Notes: a model not told the origin generated them from the sequence alone. A stretch of DNA of 64,000 nucleotides from Nesterenkonia populi (GCF_007994735.1 NZ_VOIL01000001.1:2418001-2482000), one strand, 5' to 3'; shown: positions 54,035 to 63,511, counted from the first letter of the stretch. Program-made: numbers and translations.

Positions 54035-54451
54035 GCTTCCATTGAATCACCGCCGGAAGGCTGAGAACTCTCTCATCCGTGCCTCTTTGACGTCTCATCT
54101 TCGAGCACCAGGGCAATTGCTGCTGTCAGGGCGCCCATCGCCGCCGATCCGGCGCTGGAGAGCGGATTGCCGCTGAACCTCCCACCCGCACCAGTGTGAT
54201 AAGAATCACCCCATACGGCGAAAATTGATCCTCTGATAGGTCTTGTTTACCTCCGTATAACATGTCAGCCTGGAATGCGTACCCAGGCGGGTAATGGATT
54301 TCTTCCCCTCGGCATGAGCATTCTGCCGACCTCGCTTCACCACTTATGCACGCACCTGATGAAGAGGCCGGGAAGACGTCTGCATCACCCGCAACGCACC
54401 CGAGCATCCGGCCCCGCCCGCCGCGGCGGCCCCCAAGGAGCAGTGATCGCC
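54035..54451. promoter_or_regulatory. Long upstream region of the whiB gene
   Basis: 417 bp without a convincing ORF between divergent genes. The middle (about 54190-54290) is AT-richer than the surroundings and contains the CRP/GlxR-like site at 54195-54210 and TATAAC at 54257-54262 as a possible -10. A frame opening at 54275 is only an upstream extension of the whiB frame. AAGGAG (54435-54440) is the ribosome-binding site. Confidence 0.6.
54195..54210. promoter_or_regulatory. CRP/GlxR-like binding site upstream of whiB
   Basis: TGTGATAAGAATCACC matches the CRP-family consensus TGTGA-N6-TCACA in nine of ten half-site positions. It is about 240 bp upstream of the whiB start. In M. tuberculosis whiB1 is controlled by the CRP homologue Rv3676 through such sites, so conserved regulation is plausible. 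Confidence 0.6.
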
Positions 54452-54700
54452 ATGGATTGGCGCAGCCGAGCAGCCTGTCTCGACAAGGACCCCGAACTCT
54501 TCTTCCCCGTCGGCAACACCGGCCCTGCCCTCCTGCAGATCGAGGAGGCCAAAAGCGTCTGCCGCCGCTGCCCGGTGATGGACACCTGCCTGCAGTGGGC
54601 CCTGGACACAGGCCAGGACTCCGGCGTGTGGGGCGGCATGAGCGAGGACGAGCGCCGCGCTCTGAAGCGCCGCGCCGCCCGCGCCCGCCGCGCGAGCTGA
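54452..54700 (+). CDS. whiB1: WhiB1-like iron-sulfur transcriptional regulator
   Basis: An 82-residue WhiB protein. The four cluster Cys are C9 (RAACLDKDPELFFP), C37 and C40 (VCRRCPVMDTC) and C46, and the turn GVWGGMSEDERR (about 62-73) and basic tail RRAARARRAS follow. The [4Fe-4S] cluster senses nitric oxide in WhiB1. ATG 54452 is used; GTG 54443 is three codons upstream but only two bases from AAGGAG. It is convergent with a PdtaS-like kinase gene, the same pair as Rv3219-Rv3220c in M. tuberculosis, which supports the WhiB1 identity. Confidence 0.92.
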   Translation: MDWRSRAACLDKDPELFFPVGNTGPALLQIEEAKSVCRRCPVMDTCLQWALDTGQDSGVWGGMSEDERRALKRRAARARRAS

Positions 54701-54703
54701 GAC

Positions 54704-56236
54704 TTATCCCAGGATCGGGGCACGGAGGACTACCTTCGTGCCCCTTCCTGTGTCTGCAGGCTGCCATTCGATGGAGCCGGAGAGCTCTCCCCTCACGAGA
54801 GTTTTGACGATCTGCAGGCCCAGGCCCGGCTCCCAGTCCTGCTCCGGCAGGCCCACGCCATCGTCAGCGATCTCCGCATCGAGACGCTCCCTGCCGGCGG
54901 CATCAGTGTGCCGATGCACGCTCATCACTACGGTCAGCTCGGTCTGACCCTCCGCGAAGCCGTGCTCAACCGAGTTGGCGACCACCTCGGTGACCACCAG
55001 CGCCAGGGGGGTGACCATATCTGCGGGCAGCTGCCCGAAGCTGCCCTCCAGCCGGGTGGCCGCGTGCTTCTCGGACTGTGCCATCTCGGCGGCGAGCCGC
55101 AGCTGCCGCCGCATCAGCTCGTCCACGTCGACGCTCTCCTCGAGGCCCTGAGAAAGAGAGTCGTGCACCACGGCGATGGTCTGGACCCTGCGCATCGCTC
55201 GGTCCAGCCCCTCCCTGCCCTCCGGGGAGTCCATGCGGCGTGACTGCATGCGCAGCAGGGCCGCCACGGTCTGGAGATTGTTCTTCACCCGGTGGTGAAT
55301 CTCCTTGATGGTGGCGTCCTTGCTCATCAGCTGCTTCTCGCGGCGGCGCAGCTCGGTGACGTCCCGGCAGAGCACCAGGGCGGCGAACCGCTCCCCCTGC
55401 CCGCGCACCAGCCCCCGGCTGAGCGGGATGGTGCGCAGCGTGACGGCGGCCCCGTGAGCCTCCAGCTCGCTGCGCTGGGCGCGTCGGCCGGTGAGCATCA
55501 TCGGCTGCGACTCGTCCACCGCAACCCCGGTGGCCCGCTGCAGCTCCGCGCCGATCCCTGCCAGGGACCGGCCTTCCAGCGTTTCGTTGACTCCCAGGCG
55601 CAGCAGGGCGGAGACCGCGTTGGGGCTGGCGAAGGTGACTTTCCCCTCCGCGTCCAGCCGCAGCAGCCCATCCCCCACACGCGGGGCCCCCGAGTAGCCG
55701 GTGTACTCCTGGGAGGGGTCCGGCCAGGCGCCGGCTGAGACCATCTCGAGCATCTCGGTGGCGCAGCGGCGGTAGGTCAGCTCCATCCGCGACGGCGAGC
55801 GCAGCGCGGAGACCGCGAAGTGCAGGGTGATGACCCCGACGGTGCGGCGCTGTCCGGCGGCGTCGCGGCGGACCAGCGGGACCGCGCTGACGCGGGTCTT
55901 TGACGGGAAGGGCTGGCCCTGGTCTGAGGAGTTGGTCTCCACCTGGTAGGTCCAGGCCCGCTCCACCATAGGTTTGAGGTCGGCCCGAATCCGGTCACCG
56001 ACGACATCGCGGTGGATGATGGTCTGGGTCGTCGACGGCCGCGCCTGGGAGAGCGCCACGTAGGAGCGGCCCGCCGCGGAGAGGTATCCCTCCGGGGTGT
56101 GGGGCCCCCAGAGGACCAGGTCGGAGTAGGAGAGGTCGGCGATGACCTGCCAGTCGCCCACGAGGGCGTGGAGCCATTCGACGTCGCTGTCGCTGAGGTG
56201 GGGGTGGTGGCGCAGATGGTCGTCGAAGTGGCTCAT
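54704..56236 (-). CDS. pdtaS: PdtaS-type sensor histidine kinase
   Basis: A 510-residue cytosolic kinase. An N-terminal GAF-like domain (residues about 20-165), a PAS domain (about 170-300, DGLLRLDAEGKVTFASPNA) and a HisKA_2 domain with the phospho-acceptor His in EIHHRVKNNLQTVAALLRMQ (about 320-340) precede the ATPase domain (N box EVVANSVEHGF, G1 DDGVGLP, GLGLQIV). No membrane helix is seen. Its partner response regulator, an ANTAR protein (PdtaR), is not nearby. Its start shares bases with the stop of the dehydrogenase gene (TGATG), and it converges on whiB. Confidence 0.95.
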   Translation of the reverse strand: MSHFDDHLRHHPHLSDSDVEWLHALVGDWQVIADLSYSDLVLWGPHTPEGYLSAAGRSYVALSQARPSTTQTIIHRDVVGDRIRADLKPMVERAWTYQVETNSSDQGQPFPSKTRVSAVPLVRRDAAGQRRTVGVITLHFAVSALRSPSRMELTYRRCATEMLEMVSAGAWPDPSQEYTGYSGAPRVGDGLLRLDAEGKVTFASPNAVSALLRLGVNETLEGRSLAGIGAELQRATGVAVDESQPMMLTGRRAQRSELEAHGAAVTLRTIPLSRGLVRGQGERFAALVLCRDVTELRRREKQLMSKDATIKEIHHRVKNNLQTVAALLRMQSRRMDSPEGREGLDRAMRRVQTIAVVHDSLSQGLEESVDVDELMRRQLRLAAEMAQSEKHAATRLEGSFGQLPADMVTPLALVVTEVVANSVEHGFAEGQTELTVVMSVHRHTDAAGRERLDAEIADDGVGLPEQDWEPGLGLQIVKTLVRGELSGSIEWQPADTGRGTKVVLRAPILG

Positions 56237-59200
56237 CAGCTGCTCACCAGTCCGCGCAGGTGCCGCAGCAGCACGGTGATGGAGGCCAGAGAGTCCTCGC
56301 CGTCCTGCAGGTCCGCCATGAGCCGCTGCGCCCGCTCAAGCTGGTTGCGGTGGGCCTGCTTCCAGGTGCGGAGCCGCTCTGCTGCGTCGGCGGCCGGATC
56401 CTCGGCCTGGGAGGGATCAGTGGTGGTGAGCACGGCCTCGGCGATCTCCCGGATCGCGGAGTAGAGCTCGTCGCGCTGCGCGCCTCGGGCCAGAGCCTGC
56501 CACTTGTCCTGACGCGGGAGGCTGCTGATGCGGCGCAGCACCGCCTCCACCTCAAACTCGGTGTAGACCCGGTAGTAGACCGCCGCGGCCTCCTGCGGCT
56601 GGGCGCCGGCCTCCTGGGTGAGGGTCGCGACGTCGAGCAGCGGGAAGGACTCGAACAGCTCAGCGGTCCAGGCCGCCAGATCCGCGTCCAGCCCGAGGCT
56701 GATCAGCTCGGTCCGCTCGGCGGCGAGCCGCTCCACATCGGGGCTGCCCAGGTAGTCGGTGAGGTGCTGGTAGAGGGGCGAGATGCAGCCCTTGTACGCC
56801 TCGATCTCCTCGGCGATCGGGCGTCCGGTCTGGGGTCGGGCGAGGAACCAGCGGACGGCACGGTCCACGAACCGGCGCATATCCATATAGAGCCGGGTGA
56901 ACTGGCCGGTCGGCAGGGAGACCTGCATCCGGCGCAGGGCGGCGTCGTACTCATCGAGGCCGAAGAGCTCCCGGACTGTCACGAAGGCCCGCAGCACCTG
57001 GTCCTCGGGCGCGAAGGTCTCCTCCATGGTGCGGAAGACGAAGGTGGATCCGCCCATGTTCACCGCATCATTGGCAAGGATGGTGGCGATCATGCGGTGC
57101 GCCAGTGGATGGCGGATCAGCTGCTCGCCGAACCGTTCTCTGATGCGGGCGGGGAAATAGGCGGCCAGCGTCTCCTCGAACCAGGGGTCGGCGGGCAGCT
57201 CGGACGCGGCGAGCGCCTGCTTCAGCTGAATCTTGGTGTAGGCCTGGAGCACGGAGAGCTCAGGGGCGGTCAGCGGCGGGACACCGGCATCGGCCCGCTC
57301 CTCCATCGCAGCGGCGGCGGGGATCTCCTCCAGCTGCCGGTCCAGTCCGACGGTCTCCTCGAGCCACCCGATCAGCCGGCCGAAGCTGGGAGACCAGTCG
57401 GCGATGCGCTGACGGTCGATCAGCAGCAGCACGTTCTGGTCCCGGTTGGTGGCGAGCACCAGTTCGGCGACTTCATCAGTCATCTCCTGCAGCAGCGGGC
57501 TCCGCTCCCGCTCCTGGAGGTGCCCGGAGGCGACCAGCCGATCCAGCAGGATCTTGATGTTGACCTCATGGTCGGAGCAGTCGACGCCGGCGGAGTTGTC
57601 CACGGCATCGTTGTTCAGCAGGACCCCGTGCTGGGCCGCCTCGATGCGCCCTGCCTGGGTCAGGCCCAGGTTTCCTCCCTCGGCGACGACCCGGGCCCGC
57701 AGCTCGACCCCGTCCACGCGGATGAGGTTGTTGGCGCGGTCCCCGACCTGCTCGTGGGTCTCATGCACCGCCTTCACGTAGGTGCCGATCCCGCCGTTGT
57801 AGAGCAGGTCAGCGGGGGCGGTCAGCAGGGCTCGGACGAGCTCGGGCGGGGTGAGGGCCTCCACATCCTCAGCGATCCCGAAGCGATCCCGCATCTGCGG
57901 GGTGATCCCGATGCTGCGCGCCTGCCGGGAGAACACGCCCCCGCCCTCAGAGATCAGGGAGGCGTCATAGGCGTCCCAGCCGCGCTTCTCCGCGGTGAGG
58001 AGCCGCTGGCGCTCGGCGAAGCTGGCCGCGGGGTCCGGGTCCGGGTCGATGAAGATGTGCAGGTGGTTGAACACCGCCGTGAGCCGAATGTGCTCGGAGA
58101 GCAGCATCCCGTTGCCGAAGACGTCCCCGCCCATGTCCCCGATCCCGATGACTGTGAAGTCCTGGGACTGGGTGTCGTGGCCGAGGGTGGCGAAGTGAGC
58201 CTTCACGGACTCCCATGCGCCCCGGGCGGTGATCCCCATCGCCTTGTGGTCGTAGCCCGCGGAGCCTCCGGAGGCGAAGGCGTCCCCCAGCCAGTGCCCA
58301 TACTCGGCGCTGATCTCGTTGGCGGTGTCGGAGAAGGTCGCCGTCCCCTTGTCCGCGGCGACCACCAGGTAGGGGTCATCCCCGTCCTGACGGACAACCC
58401 GCTCCGGAGGCAGGACCCGGGTGCCGTCGTCGCCCTCCTTCTGATTGTCGGTGATGTCCAGCAGGGCACGGATGAACGTCCTGTAGGCCTCGCGCCCTGC
58501 TTCGAAGATCTCTTCACGGGCAGCGGACTCCGGCAGCTGCTTCGGATAGAACGCCCCTTTGGCCCCGGAGGGCACGATGACGGCGTTCTTGGCCATCTGG
58601 GCCTTGACCAGACCGAGCACCTCGGTGCGAAAGTCTTCAGCACGGTCGGACCAGCGCAGCCCGCCGCGGGAGATCGCGTCGTAGCGCAGATGCGATCCCT
58701 CCACCTGGGTGGAGTACACCCAGATCTCGTGGGCCGGACGGGGATGCGGGGCAGCGGTGATGTCTTGGGGCCGCAGCTTGAAGCTGACCCGCTCGTGCCC
58801 CTGGTAGAGGCTGGTGCGGTCAGTGGCCTCGATCAGGTTCAGGAACCCGGACAGGACCCGGTCCGCGTCCAGTGTGCTCACCTCCTCCAAGGCGTTCAGC
58901 ACCGTGGCCCGGCAGGCCTGCTCGGCGTGGTCGCGGGGGCCGGAGAGGTCTGGGTCGAATCGGGCGGTGAAGTAGGACATCAGCGCCCGGGCGGCCTCCG
59001 GGTGGTCATCGAGCGCCTCAGCGAGGAAGTCGTAGGAGTGCACGCTCCCGAGCTGCCGCATGTACTTCGCGTAGGCGCGCAGGACGGTGACCTGGAGGAT
59101 GCTCAGGCCCAGGGTCAGCACAAGCCGGGAGAAGACGTCGGACTCCGCCTGCCCGGTGAGCACCTTCCGGTAGGCCTCCTTGAACAGCGGCAGGGTCGCC

Positions 59201-61005
59201 TGCGGGTCCACTCCGTCCGGATAGCGCAGCCCCAGGTCGTAGAGGTGCAGACTCGTACCGTCAGCGGTGGTCACCGTGTAGGCCCGCTCGTCGAGGACCG
59301 CGAGGCCGAAGTCATCGATGATCGGCAGGGTGTCGGTGAGCGTCTTCGGCTCGGCGAGATAGATCTTCAGCCGCAGATCCGCAGGGTCCGCCTCTTGGGG
59401 AGGAGCGAAGGCCAGGCGGGGCCCGGCCCGGCTTTCTGCCTCGAGGGTCTCGAACTCAGCGGCATCGTCGAGCGCGTCAGTGACCTCATAGATGACCCGG
59501 TAGTCCTCCGGGAACGCCTCCGCCCAGCGCTGCGCGATCCGGTCAGCCTGGCGGCGGCCGTACCGGGCCGCCGCCTCAGCCGCCAGGCTCTCGCTCCAGG
59601 AGCGCACAGCACGGGCCAGCTCCTCCTGCAGCTGCTGGGTGCTGACATCAAGCGCCTCGGGCTCCTCGTTGAGCCGGATCCGGAACAGCACCGAGTCGGA
59701 GAGGCGCACCGTGAAGTCGATGGAGGCGGCGTCGATGTGCTCGGCGAGCACCGCCTCCAAGCGGCGGCGCACCCCGGTGTTGTACCGGTCGCGCGGCAGG
59801 AAAACCAGGGCTGTCATGAACCGGCCGTAATGGTCTTCGCGCAGGAAGAGGCGCACCCGGCGACGCTCCTGCAGCTGCAGAATCTGCCAAGCCGTCTCCT
59901 CGACCTCGTCGATGTCCATCTGCAGCAGCTCGTTGCGCGGATAGGTCTCGAGGATCTGCATCAGATCCGACCCGGAGTGCGACTCCGGGCTGAACCCTGT
60001 GCGGGCCAGCAGCTGCTTGGCCCGGGAGCGCAGCAGCGGGATGGTGGTGATCGAGCTGGTGTAGGCCCGCTGGCTGAACAGGCCGAGGAAGCGGCGCTCA
60101 CCGGTGAGGTTGAGCACGGTGCCGTCGTACTCGTAGGTCTTCACCGCGATGTAGTCCATGTAGGTGCGGCGCCGGACTGTGGACCGGGCATCGGCCTTGG
60201 TGATGACCAGCGCCTTCTCCTGGCTGGGTCCGGAGGAGGCGAGCTCAGAGCTGCGCTTCGGGCGCGGCCGGCCGTCGATGTCGGCCAAGATGCCCAGACC
60301 GGTGCCGGTGATCGGCTCCAGGCCGGACTCGGTGAGGCTGTACTCCCGGTACCCGAGGAACAGGAAGTGCCCCTGCGCCATCCAGTCCAGCAGCTCGGCG
60401 GACTCGGTGCGCTCAGTGATGCGGTCCTGCTGGCGCAGCTGAGCGGCAGCCTGGTGGGCCTGGAGCCGCATCGCCTCAGCGTCCCGATGGGCGGCCTCCA
60501 CATCCTCGAGCACCGCGCGGATGCCGGCCAGCAGCTGCTCGGCTGCCTCGTCCGACAGGACAGCGTCCAGCTCGACGGCGATCCAGGACTCCACCGACGC
60601 CTTCCCGCTGCCGGCGGTGACCGCGGCCAGGGACGGCATCGTCTGGGTATCCCCGGAGGAGAGCGACCGCCCTTGGGACGGGATCTCCCGGGCGTCGAGC
60701 AGCTGGCCGGCGTCGTCGCGCTCGGTGAGGAGGATCGGGTGGACCACCAGGGCGATGGCATGGCCCGCCCGGGCGATCTCCACCGTCACGGAGTCCACCA
60801 GGTAGGGCATGTCTCGGGTGACCAGCTGAACGATGCTGCGCGTGCCGATGGTCCGCACCGCCAGCGCGGGCTCGCCCTCGGCGAAGCTCTGAGCGGTCTC
60901 GACATGGGACCGCAGACGCTCAAGCCGCTCCTGCTCCGGGATGGGGGCGAGGTCCTCCTCGGCAATGTGCGAGTAGTACGGGCGCAGCAGCTGGTGCAGG
61001 TCCAT
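56236..61005 (-). CDS. gdh: NAD-specific glutamate dehydrogenase, large (180-kDa) type
   Basis: A 1589-residue enzyme of the Bac_GDH family. It starts DLHQLLRPYYSHIAEEDLAP; an N-terminal regulatory region of about 700 residues (DMPYLVDSVTVEIARAGHAI, HFLFLGYREYSLTE) precedes the catalytic core, with the Lys of the glutamate site in SRGGLRWSDRAEDFRTEVLG-LVKAQMAKNAVIVPSG, and the Rossmann motif GIGDMGGDVFGNGMLLS. It oxidises glutamate to 2-oxoglutarate with NAD. ATG 61005 is the first Met of the family; the frame is open to 61518 only as an overlap with the next gene. It overlaps pdtaS (TGATG). PknG/GarA-type control seen in mycobacteria may apply. Confidence 0.96.
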   Translation of the reverse strand: MDLHQLLRPYYSHIAEEDLAPIPEQERLERLRSHVETAQSFAEGEPALAVRTIGTRSIVQLVTRDMPYLVDSVTVEIARAGHAIALVVHPILLTERDDAGQLLDAREIPSQGRSLSSGDTQTMPSLAAVTAGSGKASVESWIAVELDAVLSDEAAEQLLAGIRAVLEDVEAAHRDAEAMRLQAHQAAAQLRQQDRITERTESAELLDWMAQGHFLFLGYREYSLTESGLEPITGTGLGILADIDGRPRPKRSSELASSGPSQEKALVITKADARSTVRRRTYMDYIAVKTYEYDGTVLNLTGERRFLGLFSQRAYTSSITTIPLLRSRAKQLLARTGFSPESHSGSDLMQILETYPRNELLQMDIDEVEETAWQILQLQERRRVRLFLREDHYGRFMTALVFLPRDRYNTGVRRRLEAVLAEHIDAASIDFTVRLSDSVLFRIRLNEEPEALDVSTQQLQEELARAVRSWSESLAAEAAARYGRRQADRIAQRWAEAFPEDYRVIYEVTDALDDAAEFETLEAESRAGPRLAFAPPQEADPADLRLKIYLAEPKTLTDTLPIIDDFGLAVLDERAYTVTTADGTSLHLYDLGLRYPDGVDPQATLPLFKEAYRKVLTGQAESDVFSRLVLTLGLSILQVTVLRAYAKYMRQLGSVHSYDFLAEALDDHPEAARALMSYFTARFDPDLSGPRDHAEQACRATVLNALEEVSTLDADRVLSGFLNLIEATDRTSLYQGHERVSFKLRPQDITAAPHPRPAHEIWVYSTQVEGSHLRYDAISRGGLRWSDRAEDFRTEVLGLVKAQMAKNAVIVPSGAKGAFYPKQLPESAAREEIFEAGREAYRTFIRALLDITDNQKEGDDGTRVLPPERVVRQDGDDPYLVVAADKGTATFSDTANEISAEYGHWLGDAFASGGSAGYDHKAMGITARGAWESVKAHFATLGHDTQSQDFTVIGIGDMGGDVFGNGMLLSEHIRLTAVFNHLHIFIDPDPDPAASFAERQRLLTAEKRGWDAYDASLISEGGGVFSRQARSIGITPQMRDRFGIAEDVEALTPPELVRALLTAPADLLYNGGIGTYVKAVHETHEQVGDRANNLIRVDGVELRARVVAEGGNLGLTQAGRIEAAQHGVLLNNDAVDNSAGVDCSDHEVNIKILLDRLVASGHLQERERSPLLQEMTDEVAELVLATNRDQNVLLLIDRQRIADWSPSFGRLIGWLEETVGLDRQLEEIPAAAAMEERADAGVPPLTAPELSVLQAYTKIQLKQALAASELPADPWFEETLAAYFPARIRERFGEQLIRHPLAHRMIATILANDAVNMGGSTFVFRTMEETFAPEDQVLRAFVTVRELFGLDEYDAALRRMQVSLPTGQFTRLYMDMRRFVDRAVRWFLARPQTGRPIAEEIEAYKGCISPLYQHLTDYLGSPDVERLAAERTELISLGLDADLAAWTAELFESFPLLDVATLTQEAGAQPQEAAAVYYRVYTEFEVEAVLRRISSLPRQDKWQALARGAQRDELYSAIREIAEAVLTTTDPSQAEDPAADAAERLRTWKQAHRNQLERAQRLMADLQDGEDSLASITVLLRHLRGLVSS

Positions 61006-61018
61006 ACCGCTCACTATC

Positions 61019-62380
61019 TCACTTCTTCCGGCCCCAGCGGCGTCGCCGCGGGAGGGTGACGCCGACCAGCGCCGCGACCGCCCGGCGCAGCTCCGACTCC
61101 GGGGCGCACTCTGCCAGCACCTCTCCCCGGCGCAGGGCGGTGTCACAGGCCTCACGGTCATACGGCAGGCAGGCCGCGATGCTGCCGGCGACCGCACCTC
61201 CTCCCGCATACCGGGCCCATGCTTCCGCCAGCTGGCGCTGCGGGGAGCGGCCGACGACGTCGCTGCGCAGCTGGTTGACCACCACAGTGGGGACCGCTGC
61301 GCCCGGGATCCTCTCGGGGTAGTCCGCAGCGGCCCGGACAAGCCGGGAGAAGCTGAGCGGGTCGGCGCCGCCGAGCAGGAGCACCTGGTCTGCGGCCTCA
61401 AGGCTGGCCACGGTCGCTGAGCTCCGCTGCGGCGCTGCCGTGTCGAAGCTGAGCTCCTCATCCAGCTCGATGGGCGCGGCGACGTCGACGATGACGTGGG
61501 TGTAGTGCTCCGCGGCAAGGCTGAGCACCCTTTCCACGGCCCGGCTGCGCAGCTCCGCCCATCGGTCAGGCCGAGGCAGCCCCGTCAGCACATCCCAGCT
61601 GCCGCCGGCAGTCCGGACCGTCTGTGCCAGCCGGGCCAGCTGCACGACGTCGAGGCCTCCTCGCTCAGCAGCCCGGCAGGCTTGGGCGAGCCCCGCGGAC
61701 TCCTCCAGCAGCCCAAGGTGCGTGGCCGCCGAGGCGGCCCAGCTGTCGGCGTCGACGAGCAGGACCGCCGCCCCGCGGAGCGCCAGCTCGGAGGCCAGGG
61801 TGATGGCCACAGTGGTACGGCCGGGAGCTCCGTGCGGGCCCCACACCACGGTTACTCCCTCAGGCACGAGACTCGCCTCTGAGCCCGGGGCACTGTCGCT
61901 CTCACGCCGGGGCGGCGGGGGGAGCTGGGGCATCGGATCGCCCTCGACCGCGGCGAACTGCGCATCCTCAGCGATGAGATCCCGACCGGCCAGCTGCGAT
62001 AACACGGAGCCGGCGCCCGGCTGCTCGCCGCTGTCCCCCGCCGCTCCCTGCAGCGCCTGGGCGAGGACGCTCGCCGGGGTGTCATCCGGCAGGCCGAGAA
62101 CGCCGATCCGTCGCAGCCGCTCCCGCTCGGCCGGCAGATCTGTGACGGCGACGACGGTCAGGCCCTGGGCGTGCATCTGTGCAGCGAGGGAATCGGTGAG
62201 GATCTCCGGATGCCCGATGATCAGGACGGCATCCGCATGAGAGTGGCGGGCCACGGCCAGCAGCTCTGCCGGAGTCTCGCAGCGGCGATCCACTGTGACC
62301 GGCCCCTGCAGCGCTTCCAGAGCAGCGATGTGGTCAGTCTCGAGGCGCCCAGTGGTCACCACCGAGCATCGGTGCCTCAC
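61019..62380 (-). CDS. CpaE/MinD-like ATPase with degenerate Walker A
   Basis: A 453-residue protein: an N-terminal receiver-like part (residues 1-110, GRLETDHIAALEAL ... HADAVLIIGHPEIL), a Pro/Ser linker (about 140-175) and a MinD/CpaE-type domain. Its P-loop reads GPHGAPGRTTVAI (about 182-194), with Arg replacing the signature Lys, followed by VLLVDADSWAASAATHLGL and VIVDVAAP. The C-terminus is basic (RRRRWGRKK). CpaE proteins localise pilus or secretion machinery. Its start overlaps the stop of the SAF-domain gene (ATGA at 62377-62380), so the pair is an operon. Confidence 0.85.
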   Translation of the reverse strand: MRHRCSVVTTGRLETDHIAALEALQGPVTVDRRCETPAELLAVARHSHADAVLIIGHPEILTDSLAAQMHAQGLTVVAVTDLPAERERLRRIGVLGLPDDTPASVLAQALQGAAGDSGEQPGAGSVLSQLAGRDLIAEDAQFAAVEGDPMPQLPPPPRRESDSAPGSEASLVPEGVTVVWGPHGAPGRTTVAITLASELALRGAAVLLVDADSWAASAATHLGLLEESAGLAQACRAAERGGLDVVQLARLAQTVRTAGGSWDVLTGLPRPDRWAELRSRAVERVLSLAAEHYTHVIVDVAAPIELDEELSFDTAAPQRSSATVASLEAADQVLLLGGADPLSFSRLVRAAADYPERIPGAAVPTVVVNQLRSDVVGRSPQRQLAEAWARYAGGGAVAGSIAACLPYDREACDTALRRGEVLAECAPESELRRAVAALVGVTLPRRRRWGRKK

Positions 62381-63117
62381 TGCTCGTCCTCCGCGCCCGG
62401 CTGCTCCTCGCCGGCTTCGCCCGGGGGCTCGGGGGCGCTCTCCTCACGGGGCTCATCAGGCTCCGGCTGAGCGGGCAGCACCGAGATCGCCCGGCCCTCG
62501 CTGACCGCGCGCAGGATGCCTGCCACGTCATCGTGACCGATGAGCAGCTCCACAGTGACAGCCGCCTGGGTGCCGAACGCCGACTCCCGCTCCCGGACAT
62601 CGGCGAGCTCCGCGGAGGGAACCAGGCGGGAGACGTCGCCGTCGGCCCCGTACTCCGCAGGCGCTGAGGCCCAGACGTCCACGGCCGCCCCCGGGACCAC
62701 GGCTCGGGACAGCTCGTGATCGATCTCCACAGTGATCGGCTGCCTGCCCCTTGGGTCCTGCTCGCCCAGGACGCGCATCGGCACCAGCTCGCCCTCCTCC
62801 ACCCGGCTGACCATCAGTGCCTCTTCCAAGGCCTCGCCCGGCACCAGATACCCCTCAGCACCCTCTCCGAGCTGGACGTCCACCGTGCGCAGCGACTCCT
62901 CAGTGAGCCTCTCCCCCACGCTGAGGGTCCGGTCTGCCGCATAGACCGGCGTCGTACGATCCTGGCTGGCCACCAGCGCGACGACGCCGGCAGCGGAGAC
63001 GAGCACGATGATCAGGCCGAGGATGAGGCGCGGGTCCCGCCAGGACGGCGGACGCAGCCGTGCCGCAGGAGCCGAGTCCAGGTGTTCGGACGCAGGCGTG
63101 TGGGTGTGCAAAGTCAT
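62377..63117 (-). CDS. SAF-domain protein (CpaB-like)
   Basis: A 246-residue membrane protein: short cytoplasmic leader, one helix (about 30-50, LILGLIIVLVSAAGVVALVA), then an extracytoplasmic SAF domain (VYAADRTLSVGERLTEESLR ... VPGEALEEAL) and a C-terminal Pro/Glu-rich tail. SAF domains of this kind occur in CpaB, the flp-pilus/tight-adherence component. With the CpaE-like gene immediately after, it points to a remnant or partial Tad-type locus, yet no TadA ATPase, pilin or secretin is in the window. The divergent HTH gene starts 164 bp away. Confidence 0.85.
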   Translation of the reverse strand: MTLHTHTPASEHLDSAPAARLRPPSWRDPRLILGLIIVLVSAAGVVALVASQDRTTPVYAADRTLSVGERLTEESLRTVDVQLGEGAEGYLVPGEALEEALMVSRVEEGELVPMRVLGEQDPRGRQPITVEIDHELSRAVVPGAAVDVWASAPAEYGADGDVSRLVPSAELADVRERESAFGTQAAVTVELLIGHDDVAGILRAVSEGRAISVLPAQPEPDEPREESAPEPPGEAGEEQPGAEDEQ

Positions 63118-63280
63118 GGCGCCCCTCCGCGCAGAGAATGAAAGATCCGTTCCGCAGGCCGTCAGCCCTGCTCCCCGGCGGCTCCGTCAGCACGCCAGGC
63201 GAGCAGAACACTAGTCCAGAGCCGCCGAAGATGCCAGACTGTGACGAAACATCACCAAATGCGACGTCAGGAGATCGTCT

Positions 63281-63511
63281 GTGCGCAAGTTTCTCACCCT
63301 GCCCGATGTGGCAGAGGCGCTGAACATCTCCATGTCCCAGACCCGTGCCCTGATCCGCAGCGGTGACATTGAGGGCATCCAGATCGGCGGGCGCGGACAG
63401 TGGCGGATCGAGGAGACCAAGCTCGACGAGTACATCGACCGCCAGTACGAGCTGCAGCGGCAGGCGCGGCAGGGCGAGCAGCAGCGCCGCCGCACCGCCG
63501 AGACCCGGTAG
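63281..63511 (+). CDS. Small helix-turn-helix (excisionase-like) protein
   Basis: A 76-residue DNA-binding protein. The winged HTH reads FLTLPDVAEALNISMSQTRA (residues 4-23), followed by LIRSGDIEGIQIGGRGQWRI, the wing segment, and an Arg/Gln-rich helical tail (QRQARQGEQQRRRTAETR). It is of the MerR/HTH_17 class used by BldC and phage excisionases. GTG 63281 is the start; the upstream stretch has GGAG (63270-63273). No integrase or phage gene accompanies it, so a developmental regulator of the BldC sort is as likely as an excisionase. Confidence 0.85.
   Translation: MRKFLTLPDVAEALNISMSQTRALIRSGDIEGIQIGGRGQWRIEETKLDEYIDRQYELQRQARQGEQQRRRTAETR

Noticed and set aside
54275..54451. Long N-terminal extension of the WhiB protein
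   Set aside because: No ribosome-binding site at the upstream ATG, and the extension lacks family similarity; AAGGAG precedes the ATG at 54452.
56260..61059. A 1599-codon open frame on the plus strand opposite the glutamate dehydrogenase gene
   Set aside because: It mirrors the real gene in the antisense frame, a known artefact of very G/C-rich third codon positions. Its composition is repetitive Gly/Leu/Val/Asp and it has no recognisable domain.
61006..61518. N-terminal extension of the glutamate dehydrogenase frame
   Set aside because: This part overlaps the CpaE-like gene in another frame, and its Ser/Arg/Pro-rich sequence is out-of-frame translation. The family start is at 61005.
63281..63511. 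Phage excisionase marking an integrated element
   Set aside because: No integrase, attachment repeat or phage gene nearby; a BldC-like regulator explains it as well.
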